NCBI GenBank assembly: GCA_011800155.1 | Contig: CM022378.1 | Coordinates: 1,240,001 to 1,304,000, forward strand | Length of the DNA: 64,000 bases | Origin: Flammulina velutipes | Lineage: Eukaryota; Basidiomycota; Agaricomycetes; Agaricales; Physalacriaceae | Reading direction: 5' to 3' | Shown: positions 1 to 10,820 of the stretch, in pieces | How the letters are laid out: every line of letters begins with the position of its first letter | Numbering within the stretch: the stretch's first letter is position 1 | Notes under the pieces: model-generated | The model's database searches: none | Told to the model about the DNA's origin: nothing | What the model saw: the letters and a program-made list of their open reading frames with translations, nothing else | Position numbers and translations under genes: made by a program

Positions 1-922
1 CCCTCCCTATTTCTCCGCCTCCACCCGTCCCCAATTCTCCGGCGCTCCCAAATCCCTTTCGTACGGTGGTGACTACTTCGACCTCAAGATAACTGCCGAC
101 TCGTACTCAGGTTCTTCCAATGACGCTGCGAAGAGCGCGACCTGTGTCGTTGTTCGTCCTGGCTGGACTACTCACGCGATGAACATGGGCCAGCGATTCC
201 TAAAGCTCAAAAACACCTACACCGTCAACGACGACGGAACCATCACTCTCCACTGCGCCCAGATGCCTCCCAACGCCAATATATTCCAGCCTGGCCCCGC
301 ACTTCTCTTCGTCAACGTTAACGAGATTCCCAGTAACGGAACCTACGTTATTGTTGGGAGTGGCGCGATAGAGACGCAACCGCTGGGCAAGGAAGCCGAT
401 CTTCCCGAGAGTGTGCTCTCCACGAAGGATGCCACTGGTAACGCGGACGGGTCTACGACAGGCTCTGGAAGCAGCGACAAGGACGACGACTCGTCAAACA
501 ATACTGTCCTCATCGCTTCAGTAGTAGGCGGCCTCGTCGTTCTAGGAATCATCGGTGCCCTTATTGGCATCTGCGTGTCGCGGCGCCGTCGTGCTGCGGC
601 CAAGACCAGTACACCCGCTTCATTCCAAATGAGCGAAGGCCCAGGTTATGGAGGATACGCAGCAGGCGCTGCCGGTGCTACGAGCGGTGCTGCTGCTGCT
701 CGCGGCCTTAGGAGTTCAGATTCCAGTGCCTTCGTACCATTGCAGCAAGACTATAACCCTACACAGAGTTGGAACTCGAGTCAGGCGAGCTTGCAGAGTC
801 CGTATAAGGACAACTACTATGGTGAAACGAGGGCAAATGGAATGAGCATGGACTTCGATCCTTACTCTGCGGATGCGCGGATGAGCACTAGTACGCCGAC
901 TGGACGACCGCATCGGTACTGA
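1..922 (+). CDS. Membrane-anchored copper radical oxidase (glyoxal/galactose oxidase-like), 3' end
   Basis: The gene enters the window already open in frame 2 and stops at TGA 920-922, so only about 306 C-terminal residues are present. The stretch reading GWTTHAMNMGQR matches the DUF1929-type C-terminal domain of copper radical oxidases, where this His is a copper ligand. It is followed by the usual PPNANIFQPGPALLFV and VGSG patches. Family members oxidise aldehydes or alcohols outside the cell and make H2O2. After the domain comes an acidic Ser/Asp linker, one hydrophobic segment (about VLIASVVGGLVVLGIIGAL) and an RRRR stop-transfer motif, then a roughly 110-residue Gly/Ala/Ser-rich tail, presumably cytosolic. 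This suggests a type I membrane enzyme like Ustilago Glo1 rather than a freely secreted one. The radical-site Cys and Tyr ligands lie upstream of the window. Confidence 0.85.
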   Translation, partial: PPYFSASTRPQFSGAPKSLSYGGDYFDLKITADSYSGSSNDAAKSATCVVVRPGWTTHAMNMGQRFLKLKNTYTVNDDGTITLHCAQMPPNANIFQPGPALLFVNVNEIPSNGTYVIVGSGAIETQPLGKEADLPESVLSTKDATGNADGSTTGSGSSDKDDDSSNNTVLIASVVGGLVVLGIIGALIGICVSRRRRAAAKTSTPASFQMSEGPGYGGYAAGAAGATSGAAAARGLRSSDSSAFVPLQQDYNPTQSWNSSQASLQSPYKDNYYGETRANGMSMDFDPYSADARMSTSTPTGRPHRY

Positions 923-2011
923 TTGTTTGCATGAATCTTGAGGATCGTGGACTTTTACGACGGGCGGGGTAGAGAAGGGGTGCTTTGTGTACTATCTTGC
1001 GGTAATTGACACATGACGGACTGTTGGATTTTATTATTTATGTAGTTTTCCCCATATTTTGATACTTATCATCTCCTTCCACTACCATATCCTCATGTTG
1101 TCGACATGTTGTTCTTACTTACACTACGAGCACTGACGGACACGTTTGGCGATTAGGGCTGTGCGCCACACTCCTTTTACTCGCCGTGTGACCTTAATTC
1201 TGCAAGATGATCTGTCAGGGCTGATTTTGACTTGTTTTCTTACTCTCATGACGACGAATTAGGCCTTGCTCGTTGGGGGATTTCTGCAGGCAGTATGATG
1301 CTTCCTTTTTGACGACGCGCCACACTTCTATCTTCTAGAGCCAAGACCACGGCGATTTGGGGGTTCCATAGGTTTGAATGCCGATAGCATACCTCAAAGC
1401 CAGCCATTGACCTTCTCATACATGCCTTATAGGGCTTGCAGTATGTCTCCGAATGGGAATCTCGTCTTGCTGCTCCTTCGTCGATATCCGCTCTCCTTGT
1501 CGGCAAGCAAGCATAACTCCTCGAGGCTGACACGATCCTTTCGGTCATTAATAAAGTGACCTTTTGAGTTCGTTACATACCCGAGCTACAACTTGCTGCA
1601 AGCCTGACATGCACGGAAGCGAACGGCTCTGTTCTGCTCTGGATCTGCTCTATGAAGAGGGAAAAGTCTTGTCGGATGCGTGTATTACAACACGATATCG
1701 GCATCTGGACTTTGAAGAACCTTCGTCGCCCAGCTAGGTAACTCCATCTTACGCCGCGGATAAGCACCGTAATGCCTGCGTAAGTCCTTGTTCATTTCTT
1801 CGTTCTTACAAACCTCTTTTCATCGTCCCCTCTTCATCAGCCGAAGTTCGAGCTGGAGGGCGAAATAATCGGCTTTGCGTTATAATCTCGCCTTCGGCGA
1901 CTTGATGCCTCTCTTGGGTGGATCGTTTAAAGAAACCAGCAGGGCGCCTACTATGTAGTTCCTCTCCCCACTGTCTCTTATCTAACTTACGACGCTTGCT
2001 GCTGCTAGGGG
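923..2011. other. Intergenic, no gene supported
   Basis: About 1.1 kb between the oxidase stop and the monooxygenase start. Open frames here are short, do not join across plausible splice sites and resemble no family I recognise. It presumably contains the 3' UTR of the oxidase and the promoter of the next gene. Confidence 0.6.
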
Positions 2012-3839
2012 ATGTGCACCCATCCGATCCGCATTGCTGTCTGGTATGTTTTTTTATTTATTGGAAGCGAGAATGGCCCGTTGATCATTTTATTTGATGA
2101 AGTGGTGGCGGTCTTGGAGGACTGGCTTTCGCTGTTGCTTCGTCCAAATTTCCTCATCTCTCTGTCCATATCTACGAAGCGTCATCGAGCTTTTCGAGCT
2201 TCGGGGCAGGCATAGGTATTTGGCCTAGAGCATGGGACGTCCTCTCTCGCCTTGGATTATCCGACGCATTGCCTTCGTCAGTAGGCCACAGAACTGATGA
2301 TGATCTGTCGCCAAATTCTACTAGTACGTTCTCGTTTACTCTGTCCAGCGCTCTATATTCATCGCTCAATTAGTCTATGAAATGATAAGTTTGCGCAAGA
2401 GCGATGAAATTGAGGGCTATGAGTTCCTTAGAATGTCCCGCCAAGGTACTTTGTTTGTGCCCACCCCCCACTTGCCCATAATATTGACGTTGTCATGTAG
2501 GTCGCGTCCATATGATGCATCGTGGCGATTTACAGCACGCTCTAGTTCGAATCTTGCCTGAGTCCGTCGGAATATACCACTCGAGACGCCTTCAATCATA
2601 CACTCGTCTACCCTCCGGCGAAATACGCCTAGTGTTCCAAGACGGCTCACAAGCGAACTGTGATGTCCTCATCGGAGCTGATGGCCTCAAGTCTAGCGTA
2701 CGCAAGGTATTCATGCAGGATGAAGCGCGGCTTGCGCAAGATCAGAAAACAGCCGATGCCATTCTGGCGTCGTCTGAACCCACTTGGACGGGATCGGTAG
2801 CTTTCAGGGAGCTAGTGCCGTTAGCTCGACTCCAGAAGGATGAAGAAACTCGAAGACTCGTGATCCCTCGATGCCCCACGCAGGTAAGCCCATCGAATCT
2901 AACGCTGTTGCACCTCTGACGCATCTATCAGTATGTAGGAAAGAACGTGGTTCGTCTGACTCGTCGAAACATGACTCTTCCAGACTTACTGGAATCCTAG
3001 AACCTGATGGTCTATCCGATCTCACGAGAGGAAGAGGCAGTGGGTGACGGACTAATCAACATGGTGTTATTCCATACTCAGCCCGAGCTGGAGGACACCT
3101 CATACGAGGGTCCGTGGTCAGCGCAAATTGACGGGATGACGAATCCCTTTCCTTTTGCATGTTTCGATGAATGGGAGCCGGAGGCGAGGGCGTGGATCAA
3201 GGTGAGTCGTGAGCCCCCTACGATCCCACCTGAATCTCAACCTGGTTTGTTAGTGCATGAATAACCCGACCAAATGGGCGATACATGCCGTAAAACCTCT
3301 GCACACGTTTGTAAATGATAGGGTTGCGCTTATTGGTGATGCTGTAAGTTGGACCATTTCCTATAGCAGGACGTTTTGCTAAGAATGGGAAAGGCGCACG
3401 CTATGGACCCCCATCAAGGTGCTGGAGCAGGACAAGCTATAGAAGTGCGTTCTAATTATCGGTGTTCCCGAAACGCCAGCTAACAGCAGTATTTGTCGCA
3501 TAGGATGCTTACGTTCTAGCTGAACTGCTGGGATGTGTACACTCGACAGAGGATATCTCACATAGTCTAATGGTCTATGATTCACTCAGGCGACCCTTCG
3601 CACAGAGGGTAGCGCGATACTCCCGCGATAATGCTCATTTCTTCTCTCTTGATTGGGAAGGTTTGGATGGAGTGATGTCTCCCGCCGATGTTAAAAAGAA
3701 GCTAGGCGATTTGGGTCGTATCGTGACGGAGAGGTGGGATTGGGCGTGGCGCACCAATGTGGCGGAGTCGGTGGAAGATGGGAGACGTCGGCTACAGATG
3801 CTGACTTCTCAGGGAAATCACCCCCAAAGTAAGATGTGA
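2012..3839 (+). CDS. FAD-dependent aromatic monooxygenase (salicylate hydroxylase-like)
   Basis: Nine exons rebuild a 466-aa protein: 2012-2043, 2103-2323, 2374-2445, 2501-2883, 2932-2946, 3001-3201, 3254-3343, 3394-3444 and 3504-3839. The lengths sum to an exact multiple of three. The N-terminus has the Rossmann FAD motif CGGGLGGLAFAVA. An EASSSFSSFGAGIGI patch follows, then GRVHMMHRGDLQHAL (the region of the family arginine contacting FAD), VLIGADGLKSSVR (DG motif) and GDAAHAMDPHQGAGAGQAIED (GD motif). This order is that of flavoprotein monooxygenases such as salicylate 1-monooxygenase and 6-hydroxynicotinate 3-monooxygenase, which hydroxylate aromatic acids with NAD(P)H and O2. The substrate cannot be read from the sequence. 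Exon 5 is only 15 nt. The start is the only ATG directly before the FAD motif. No signal peptide is visible, so it is likely cytosolic. Confidence 0.9.
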
Positions 3840-3966
3840 ATTCTTTTGCTTATACGTGACTCTATCTATATGTTCTACGATATTCAATGGCGCAAAATGA
3901 TCGATCAATCGCGTGTCTCACGTGAATGACACGTGGTCAAATCAACTTTGAACACGAACCGCCATC

Positions 3967-5418
3967 ATGCACTTTACGGAAAAAGACGACGCTGGCCGTA
4001 TATACGACGTACGAATTGACAGCGGGATAGTAGGCATACAATATCTATACCTAAACGAAGTGACTTACACTTCAAAATAGGTCACCAAGTCCCTTGCAGC
4101 TCTGAACACAAAACCTATTCCTCGGGTGCCAATAGCTGAAACGCTAATCAAGATATTCCTTCCCGCAGGATACCCGGACACAGTCACTCATGGTTAGTTG
4201 CTTCCCCCCATTTATATCAGGAAATGAAGCCAAATCAGATTATATACGGTCACTCCAGGTCTATGTGGCACTCACATCATTTGCTAATTGTGTCTTAGTT
4301 ATCAAACCTTCAATGCCCTACAAGCATTTTGTAACTCTTTGGCAAACATGCTGTCGTCGAGAGCTGTGCTAGAAGGTTCTCAGAGTCATTCCATCTGTAT
4401 GTTCAGCCTCTAAATCTGTGCATAGGGTTTGGCGTCGGTGATGCGAATGCATCTTCTACCAACGCTCTGCTCATCACCGTCGTACAAGATGTCTTCAGCC
4501 GCCTCACCAGTATGTCTACCTTGCGGTGTAGAGTATTTCTCTGATTTTTCTAAGCAATCATATCCGCCTACTTTGTTGGCACATCTCTCGTCCCCGAATC
4601 GAAGACGTATCGCCTATTAGCTGATGTTCTCACTGATACGGCCATTGTTCTCGACACAATGACCCCGCATTTTCCTGCATTTCGTGTGCCCCTACTTTGT
4701 CTCAGCGCATGTTTTCGCTCGCTTTGTTGGATTGCAGCTGGAGGATCCAAAGCTGCGATAGCCATACATTTTGCGCGAAATGGCGACCTAGGTGACCTGA
4801 ACGCTAAAGACGCGAGCAAAGAAACCGTTCTTGCCCTAGCGGGTATGCTGGTGGGTGTTACATGTACTGTTTCGAATCACCCTCACCTTCGAGCAGCTCG
4901 GCACATTACTCATCCCTCGCGTCACCTCAGCATCGGCGATATACACATTGCTTCTTGTCCTTGTCTCTACGCACCTCATCCTCAATTACTTTGGCATTCG
5001 CGGGATCGCACTTCGAACACTCAATAGGCAGCGTGCCACGCTTCTCTGGCAATCCTTCGTGGCGTCTGATTTCAAAACCGTCCCCTCTCCTCAGGCAATA
5101 TCACACTCAGAGGAGCTTTTCTACAGGCATAGTTATCACGCACAGTTCGCCCTGGATGGACTTCCTCTTCATCAAACGATTATCGTCGAAGATGAGAAGT
5201 TCCTAGTCTGTTCTGACAAGAGCATCGTTCTCAAGGAGGGACACTGTCCTGTCGACCACCTGAAAGCATGGGTTTACGCGTTTGACGGACCGACGGACCA
5301 TTTCCAAGCGTTTGTTGCAGCCTTAGAGGAAATGGGTTGGATCATCGGTGAAGGCGGATTGCTGACAATGCTTCCACGGAGAGTGATCTGCAGTGCGGAA
5401 AACGGAAAGGAGGACTAG
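3967..5418 (+). CDS. RUS (root UVB sensitive) / DUF647 family protein
   Basis: Seven exons give 387 aa: 3967-4029, 4081-4192, 4239-4248, 4299-4375, 4426-4509, 4555-4850 and 4897-5418. Family hallmarks are FLPAGYPDTVTHDYIRYQ near residue 50, then LQAFCNSLANMLSSRAVLEG, GVGDANASSTNA, an FVGTSLVPESKTYRLLADV patch, and LAGMLLGTLLIPRV followed by a hydrophobic stretch ending NYFGIRGIALRTLNRQR. The hydrophobic C-terminal half fits a membrane association. RUS proteins are conserved in plants, animals and fungi. Plant RUS1/2 act in UV-B and vitamin B6-linked responses, but the fungal role is not established. Exon 3 has only 10 nt and is needed to rebuild the conserved HDYIRYQ motif. The first intron (4030-4080) is the least certain boundary. 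Confidence 0.85.
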
Positions 5419-6311
5419 TGTCGTTGGCTCCGTATATATGTTGTCGGTGGTAGGTAAGCATTTCGGTACCTTAGAAGTGGACGAGAACGCCCCAATAAGA
5501 AGCGATTTTAGGGTAGAGCTACATGCATTGCCATTTTTCAGGTTTTCTAGCCCATAAGCAAGAGTTGCTGGCGGCAGGAACTTGGAGCCTTTCCCGCGCC
5601 ATCAACTCAACACCGCCTCTTCATATCAACTTCACGCTTCCATCATGGATCCGCCTCCACTGACGCGCAATGACGCCACTACATAAACCTCATGTCTGTG
5701 TCCTCTCCACATTCATGGTTTCGCCGCGTCTTTCTAACTACGCCGTAGCACGTCTTCGATGCCCTTCTAGGTCATAACTCTTCTTACACAAGTGTGGCAA
5801 GGTATGGCGTCTTGGTTTACTCTCAGAATACTTCCTTTACATGGTGTTGTATTTTTATTTGCAACTTCCTCAGGTCGGAACTTCGCGCATTCGAAAGCAA
5901 CTACTGCCGATTTCTGGAGGACACATTCTTCTCTCTCTCGGGTGTTTTGAGCAGACCCGCCTCAGCCTTGACATGCCTGAATCTTGTGCATCTTCATGAT
6001 CACGTTCCTGGTCACACAAAACCGATGGCGAGCTCTGAACAGGCTCATACATTCCACTTCTGGGCATGCCATAACTCATTTCATTTCCAGTCGTCTATTG
6101 AGTTCTATGACATTGGGATTGCACCGAGGCGTATTCACAATTAGGTGCTTGTCATACGCCATTCCTTCATGACGAGCGTCTGGTGAAGCCATGGGAGTTT
6201 TCAATCCTGGTATAAGAGCGTCGCGGGAAGGTGCACAAAAATCAGTACCAGAACAGCTCTGATACTGCCAACAAGTTTGCAGCATCTCTAAACGTCCTAG
6301 CTCTTGCAACA
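5419..6311. other. Intergenic, no gene supported
   Basis: Roughly 0.9 kb. An open frame at 5794-6144 and its shadows show no domain, no coherent splice pattern and no signal peptide. It probably holds the RUS 3' UTR and the promoter of the small secreted protein. Confidence 0.55.
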
Positions 6312-7006
6312 ATGCTCTTCTCTCACATCATCCTCGTCGCCGTATCCGTCTTTGGTTTCGTCCAAGCCATCCCCTCGCCCACTGCCAAAGCTGGTGTCGT
6401 TGCGCGCGATACGAACGCCGAAGTCGCTGGTGTTCTCAACACACTCAAAGGAAGGACTGACGACATCTTGCCCCAGATTGGTGAGTACCCGTAGCTTTGA
6501 GTTTACCTGTCCCGCTCTAATAATCTTTGCAGATGCCTTCGTGGCTGACGGCAGCGCCACTGACCAGAACGTCAAGCCTCTCTTCGACCAACTCTCTGCT
6601 GCTCTCACGACCGCCCAGAGCTCTTTGGGCAGTCTCAAGGTCCAAGGTCTTGTCACCAGGCAGAGTCAGGATGAGATCGCTGCTGTCAGCGCGGACATCG
6701 TCAAGGTATATTTAATTTCCCGCCTGCTTAACGAATGGACCGCTCAATGCCTTTACTTCACTAGAATATTAACACCACTCTCACATCGTTCCCCTTCCAC
6801 TTCACGCTGATCAACGCCATCACGCTCCTGCTCTTCAACCTGATTATCAGCCTGAATTTTTTGCTCCCAGGAGTGATCGCTATAGTTGTCGGGTTGTGCG
6901 TATCCTCCTTTTCTTAGAGCGTCAATTCTCTGATCGCAAATGTAGGTTGAACGGTGTTGTCGGAGTTGTTCTTACGCTCCTCTTGGCCTTGATCACTGTC
7001 CTCTAA
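6312..7006 (+). CDS. Small secreted or surface protein, unknown family
   Basis: Four exons (6312-6480, 6533-6705, 6765-6895, 6946-7006) encode 177 aa. The start MLFSHIILVAVSVFGFVQA reads as a signal peptide with a cleavage site after about residue 19, followed by a short Pro/Ala stretch. The middle, about residues 40-115, is a helical region rich in Ala, Leu, Ser and Asp. The last 60 residues are strongly hydrophobic (LINAITLLLFNLIISLNFLL, then LTLLLALITVL) and could form membrane or surface-active helices. I do not recognise a named family. It loosely recalls secreted hydrophobic-surface-binding proteins, but I see no diagnostic motif. It stops about 130 bp before the duplicated kinase-locus sequence begins. 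Confidence 0.7.
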
Positions 7007-7140
7007 GGAATAATAACGGTCTATCACTTAAAGTCTTGAGTTATCTGAAGTCGTAGCTTTCCCGTACATATTCGAATCGTTCTGTCATTTTTCTTTTTTG
7101 CGCAATTCGATTTATTTTGACTTTGAATTTGCACCTTTGA

Positions 7141-7274
7141 GTGCTCTGAGGCTCGCGAGAGTCTGAGCAGGTTGCACAATATCGTGACTCTGACTCGACA
7201 GCGGTGTCAATGTCTAATATGATAATGCAAGTAAGTATCCGCAGTGTAGTAAGTATATCATATTTGAAGTAAAT
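7141..7274. repeat. 3' flank of kinase copy A, cut off by the transposon
   Basis: From about 7141 the sequence matches 21145-21270 (shared blocks GCTCTGAGGCTCG, GTCTGAGCAGGTTG, GATAATGCAAGTAAGTATCC, ATCATATTTGAAGTAAAT). That second site is the DNA just downstream of kinase copy B. The left transposon flank is therefore the displaced 3' flank of kinase copy A, whose coding part resumes at 18588. A small indel separates the two copies near 7243. Confidence 0.9.
7271..7274. repeat. Left target-site duplication (AAAT)
   Basis: AAAT directly precedes the left terminal inverted repeat and is repeated at 18588-18591. The paralogous empty site at 21267-21270 has one AAAT. A 2-bp AA duplication with the T counted inside the element is a less likely reading. 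Confidence 0.75.
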
Positions 7275-7302
7275 ATTTGGTCGGTATTCTCGGGAATAAT
7301 CC
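7275..7302 (+). repeat. Left terminal inverted repeat
   Basis: It begins ATTTGGTCGGTATTC and runs on into TCGGGAATAATCC. It pairs with the right end at 24 of 28 positions. A further 14-bp word, ATTTTACTTACTTT, at 7321-7334 is also present inverted at 18546-18559, but is separated from the left repeat by about 18 bp and directly adjacent on the right. Confidence 0.88.
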
Positions 7303-7530
7303 AGCACTTGTCTGAGGCATATTTTACTTACTTTCTGGATGTAGGATTTACTTTGCGCAATTGAAATTAACTTCCATTGATACGTTTCGCACTTTGTAAA
7401 TGTCTCCATCTCACTTTGCAAAGTAAACTTTTACTTTTGAGAGCGTCCGCCTACTTTGAGGATTTCGTTTTTACTTTAACGGTTTGGTCCTTACTCCAGT
7501 GTTCTAGGGATTTACTTTCAAGACTGGCAA
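7303..7530. repeat. Left subterminal TTTACTTT-rich region
   Basis: An AT-rich stretch containing many variants of TTTACTTT or TACTTTG in roughly 20-30 bp spacing (for example near 7321, 7347, 7423, 7469 and 7510). The right end has the complementary AAAGTAAA set. This is the arrangement expected of transposase-binding subterminal repeats. No gene is seen before the oxygenase stop at 7605. Confidence 0.7.
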
Positions 7531-7604
7531 AAGCACACTCTCTCAACAGCATTTGACGAACATGTCAGTGCGACAGATTTTGATTAGCAAAGCATTAATC
7601 TAAA

Positions 7605-10600
7605 TTAGCCCGAAAAATATTGTTTTGTCTTCCAGCCATTGCGGTTATCCACCCATACATCTCCGTCATGATCACTGTGGAATACAAGAGAGACACGGAT
7701 ACCCTTATAGGGCATGTTGAAATGGGTGATATCGCACGAACGAAACACCACAGAATCACCCGTGCGCAAGCGCACTACAATGCCTGGCTCTAGTAGCACA
7801 AGCTCCCCTCCCTCTCCCTCTTGAGCAGACAAGACCAGACATATACGCTTATCGCCATGGTCGCGGTGGCTGAGGGTGGATACGTTGAAGTTAATGACCA
7901 TTCCGCCGAATGGATAGACAGACGGCGCCGATGACCCAGGGAGCGCGGTGATGAATGCGTCGAGTACAGTGTATTGCTCCTTCAATAGGACAAAGAGCTA
8001 GGAGCAAAGTGAGAATAAAAATACATTGATAGCAATGGACATACCTGCTGTGTTAGCCAGTCCGTTAGTCCTTGCAACGCGTCTTTCAGTATTGGCCATC
8101 GCTCATCGTGTCCTTCAGCAGATAGTCGAGGCACATTCTGAGATGGGTCGATCCTTTTCTTGCATTTTTTCCCCAGCTTCCAGGCATCACCATCCTCCGG
8201 AGCGTCAGTTCCCTACGCGATGCCATTAGATTTCAGTGTCCCGGAATGCTCATGAAGACACCTACACGTGTGGCTGAACGGTTATAGAATGTGTGGTGCA
8301 GGACGTAGAAACGATAACCGTCGTCAGAGTCACGAGTCTTGAGAATGGTGGGGAAGATCTCTTGAACCACGGGAATAATGATGTCCGCGTATTGCTTCGG
8401 TGCTGGAGGGAGGAGCACGACGAAAGGCTTGTTGAGGTTATCCAGAATATGGAGGAACTTATCCGGATGTCTAGAATGAATTATCAGTTGAAACGGCACC
8501 CACACAAACAGATAACTCACTCAGCGAGGATGAGGTGCCGGTCCAAGTAGACGAACAGAGACGGGTCTACTCGATAGCCATGCGCAACTTGTTTCTGTAG
8601 CTGTGGACTTGTGTGAATAGCGGTCAAAAAGCTATGCTATTGAGGACATACCAACTTACAGAATTTCTGATAATTTTCCGGGACACGAGCCTCTGCTGCC
8701 AGAGCACGTTCCGCCTTGGTAACCTCCAGAGACTTCTTGCGGCTAACTCCCCGAAGCTTGAACGTATTCTGAGGGTGCTTGACCTCGAACTTCGTCTTGA
8801 TCTTTGTGTGCACCGTGCCCTTGGCTTTGGCCAGTGCGTCGAGAACGTCAGTCCAATACTTGTTGCCATTGGTGGTCGTTGCGTCGTCCTGTCTGTCGTT
8901 GCGCTCCTCTGATTCATCCTCCGTTGGTTGTGTCGCCAGGTCGTCTTCTTCAAAGGCGAGAGGGCCCAAGGATATCGATGTGTACTGCCCGCCGACAGCC
9001 ATGCCCGGAGCCCAAAACGTCATGTCCCGGTCAGGGATATGGAAGTAGCTGTAGAAATTTCAGTCTGAGAATTTAACAAGAGACAAACGACGCACTTGCT
9101 CTTAAAAGTTCGGAAAAAGAGGTCCGAGGATACCCAGTCCTCCAGTTGAACGGAGAAAGGTATCTTCATCGCGTCGAGGGTCTGCTTGTCAAAGAGGCCA
9201 TTGGTATCGATTGGATGAGTCCCCTGGAGTAGCTTGATGGCAGGCGCCAGTGTCGACGCAAGGAGTCTAGTTATAGAAAGTCCTGGAAAGTCATAAGTCC
9301 TAAATTATGCAAAAGGGTGAGTAGACTTACCTGGATATGGAGCTCTCAAATGATAGCACATGTTGTTACTATCACCTACATGGGCCTTCTCCAGCGCCGA
9401 GGTCTCGCCTGCAAAAATCGCCAACAGTATGAAATAGACACCTCCCGCTTGTCCGAACAAAGCCCAGCGCTTTCCCTTGGCGAACCATTCATGCCACTTG
9501 TTGAAGTTATACTCCGGGTTTAGTGGACCCACATATAATTCCCAGACCCTTTGCAAGGAAGCCAAGTTGTCGCTGTTAACAGTAAGTGTCAAGAAAACAT
9601 TAGACAAATGCTGCATACTCACGTATCCATCAACGCCTGAACCTTGGCGGCCAAAGATAAACAAGCTAGCACACCAACAAATTTCGCCTGCGCCTCGTCG
9701 CGGTGGGCATCAAGACAGCGCCTCCCTAGCCTGAGGAGTCCAACATTATCTCCCAATGGTTCCAGAGATTTCGGGTCGCCGTCTAGAAGTCGATGGATGT
9801 CGTTGTCCCAGGCCTGAGTGTAACTCTGGTCGTAGAGAAGACGGCTGGCCTTGCCACAGATTCTTGTGACCGCAGCAATGAGGGATTTGGATATTGGAGC
9901 GAAATAAGGATTGTTGTAGGTCGTAAAGGGAGACGCCTGATTCGGAGACACAAAGGAGGCCCGGGCGCCGGATGTTGCAGTTGCATTCGCCTGATTTGCT
10001 TCACCATTGGCTTGAGTTTGCTCGGTTCTGTGCAAGGTCTGAGCCTGCTCGACTCGCTGCTGCGCGTGGTCGTGATGAATCATGCCAGGCGGGGGGACAT
10101 GACCACCACGGTTACATTCATCGTCCCTTCGAAGCCTCAGCATCTGTGGTTCGTGTTCTCCGTCGGCACCTCCGCCTGCATCCCCACCCGATTTGTCGAC
10201 GCATGAAGGCTGAGGCTGAGGCGTTGAGGAACGAGTTTGGGATGCTTCCTCGTCGGAGTACGCGGGATCTTGCAGGCGCTGGCGCTTGCGTTGGCGCTTG
10301 CGAAAGAGAGTGGTAGACTCAGTAGGTGATTCGACGGCAGCGGCGAAAAAGGATTCCAGAGATTCTTGTGCGCACTGATTATTTATGAGGTTGGCATCGG
10401 TGTTGTTGTCCTCGTCGTCGTCCGATTCGGCGGCGGCGGCGGCAAAGAATGATTCCAGAGAGTCGTCAAATTGGCTAATAGTGATAGAGTGGAATGCCGG
10501 ACGTGGCGGTACGTCTACCGTAAAGTCGAACACTGTTTGTTGCGTTAGGGATATGTTGTTCTCTGAATGATCAACGCACCTGATGAAGACATAGAGCGTT

Positions 10601-10796
10601 CAACTCTATGTGGGGTTGCGGTTGGCGTCGGTAAAGAGCCTACATCAAGTTAGTGTCGATGGAAAGTAAACCCGCGCTGAAACACACCTAACGACCTTGA
10701 AGCCAGATCCCTACGAACAGCTTGCCACGCCGGAGTCAAGTTCTCGCCTTGCTGTTCCAACATAATCCGTAGCTGCTCCAAGGAATCCGAGTCCAT
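7605..10796 (-). CDS. TET/JBP-like 2-oxoglutarate/Fe(II) dioxygenase carried by the transposon
   Basis: Ten exons on the minus strand keep phase throughout: 10796-10688, 10639-10580, 10532-9623, 9572-9331, 9282-9096, 9048-8652, 8600-8521, 8470-8266, 8212-8045 and 7997-7605. They encode 916 aa; an in-frame ATG at 10820 would add eight residues. The last 130 residues form the catalytic domain. HRD supplies H830 and D832, then come GGELVLLEPG and LRTGDSVVFRSCDITHFN with the distal H878, and R887 in GIRVSLVFHSD is placed to bind 2-oxoglutarate. This pattern is that of the fungal TET/JBP branch, whose relatives oxidise 5-methylcytosine or thymine in DNA. Residues 1-250 are acidic, Ser/Gln-rich and probably disordered. 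The middle (about 250-780) is conserved-looking but of unknown function, with a basic segment near 600. All iron ligands are present, so an active enzyme is likely; the substrate is inferred. Confidence 0.85.
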
Positions 10797-10820
10797 AGAG
10801 CCAATATCCAGGATAAACAT

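Noticed and set aside
343..603. Arg-rich minus-strand frame inside the oxidase gene
   Set aside because: Shadow of the copper radical oxidase coding strand.
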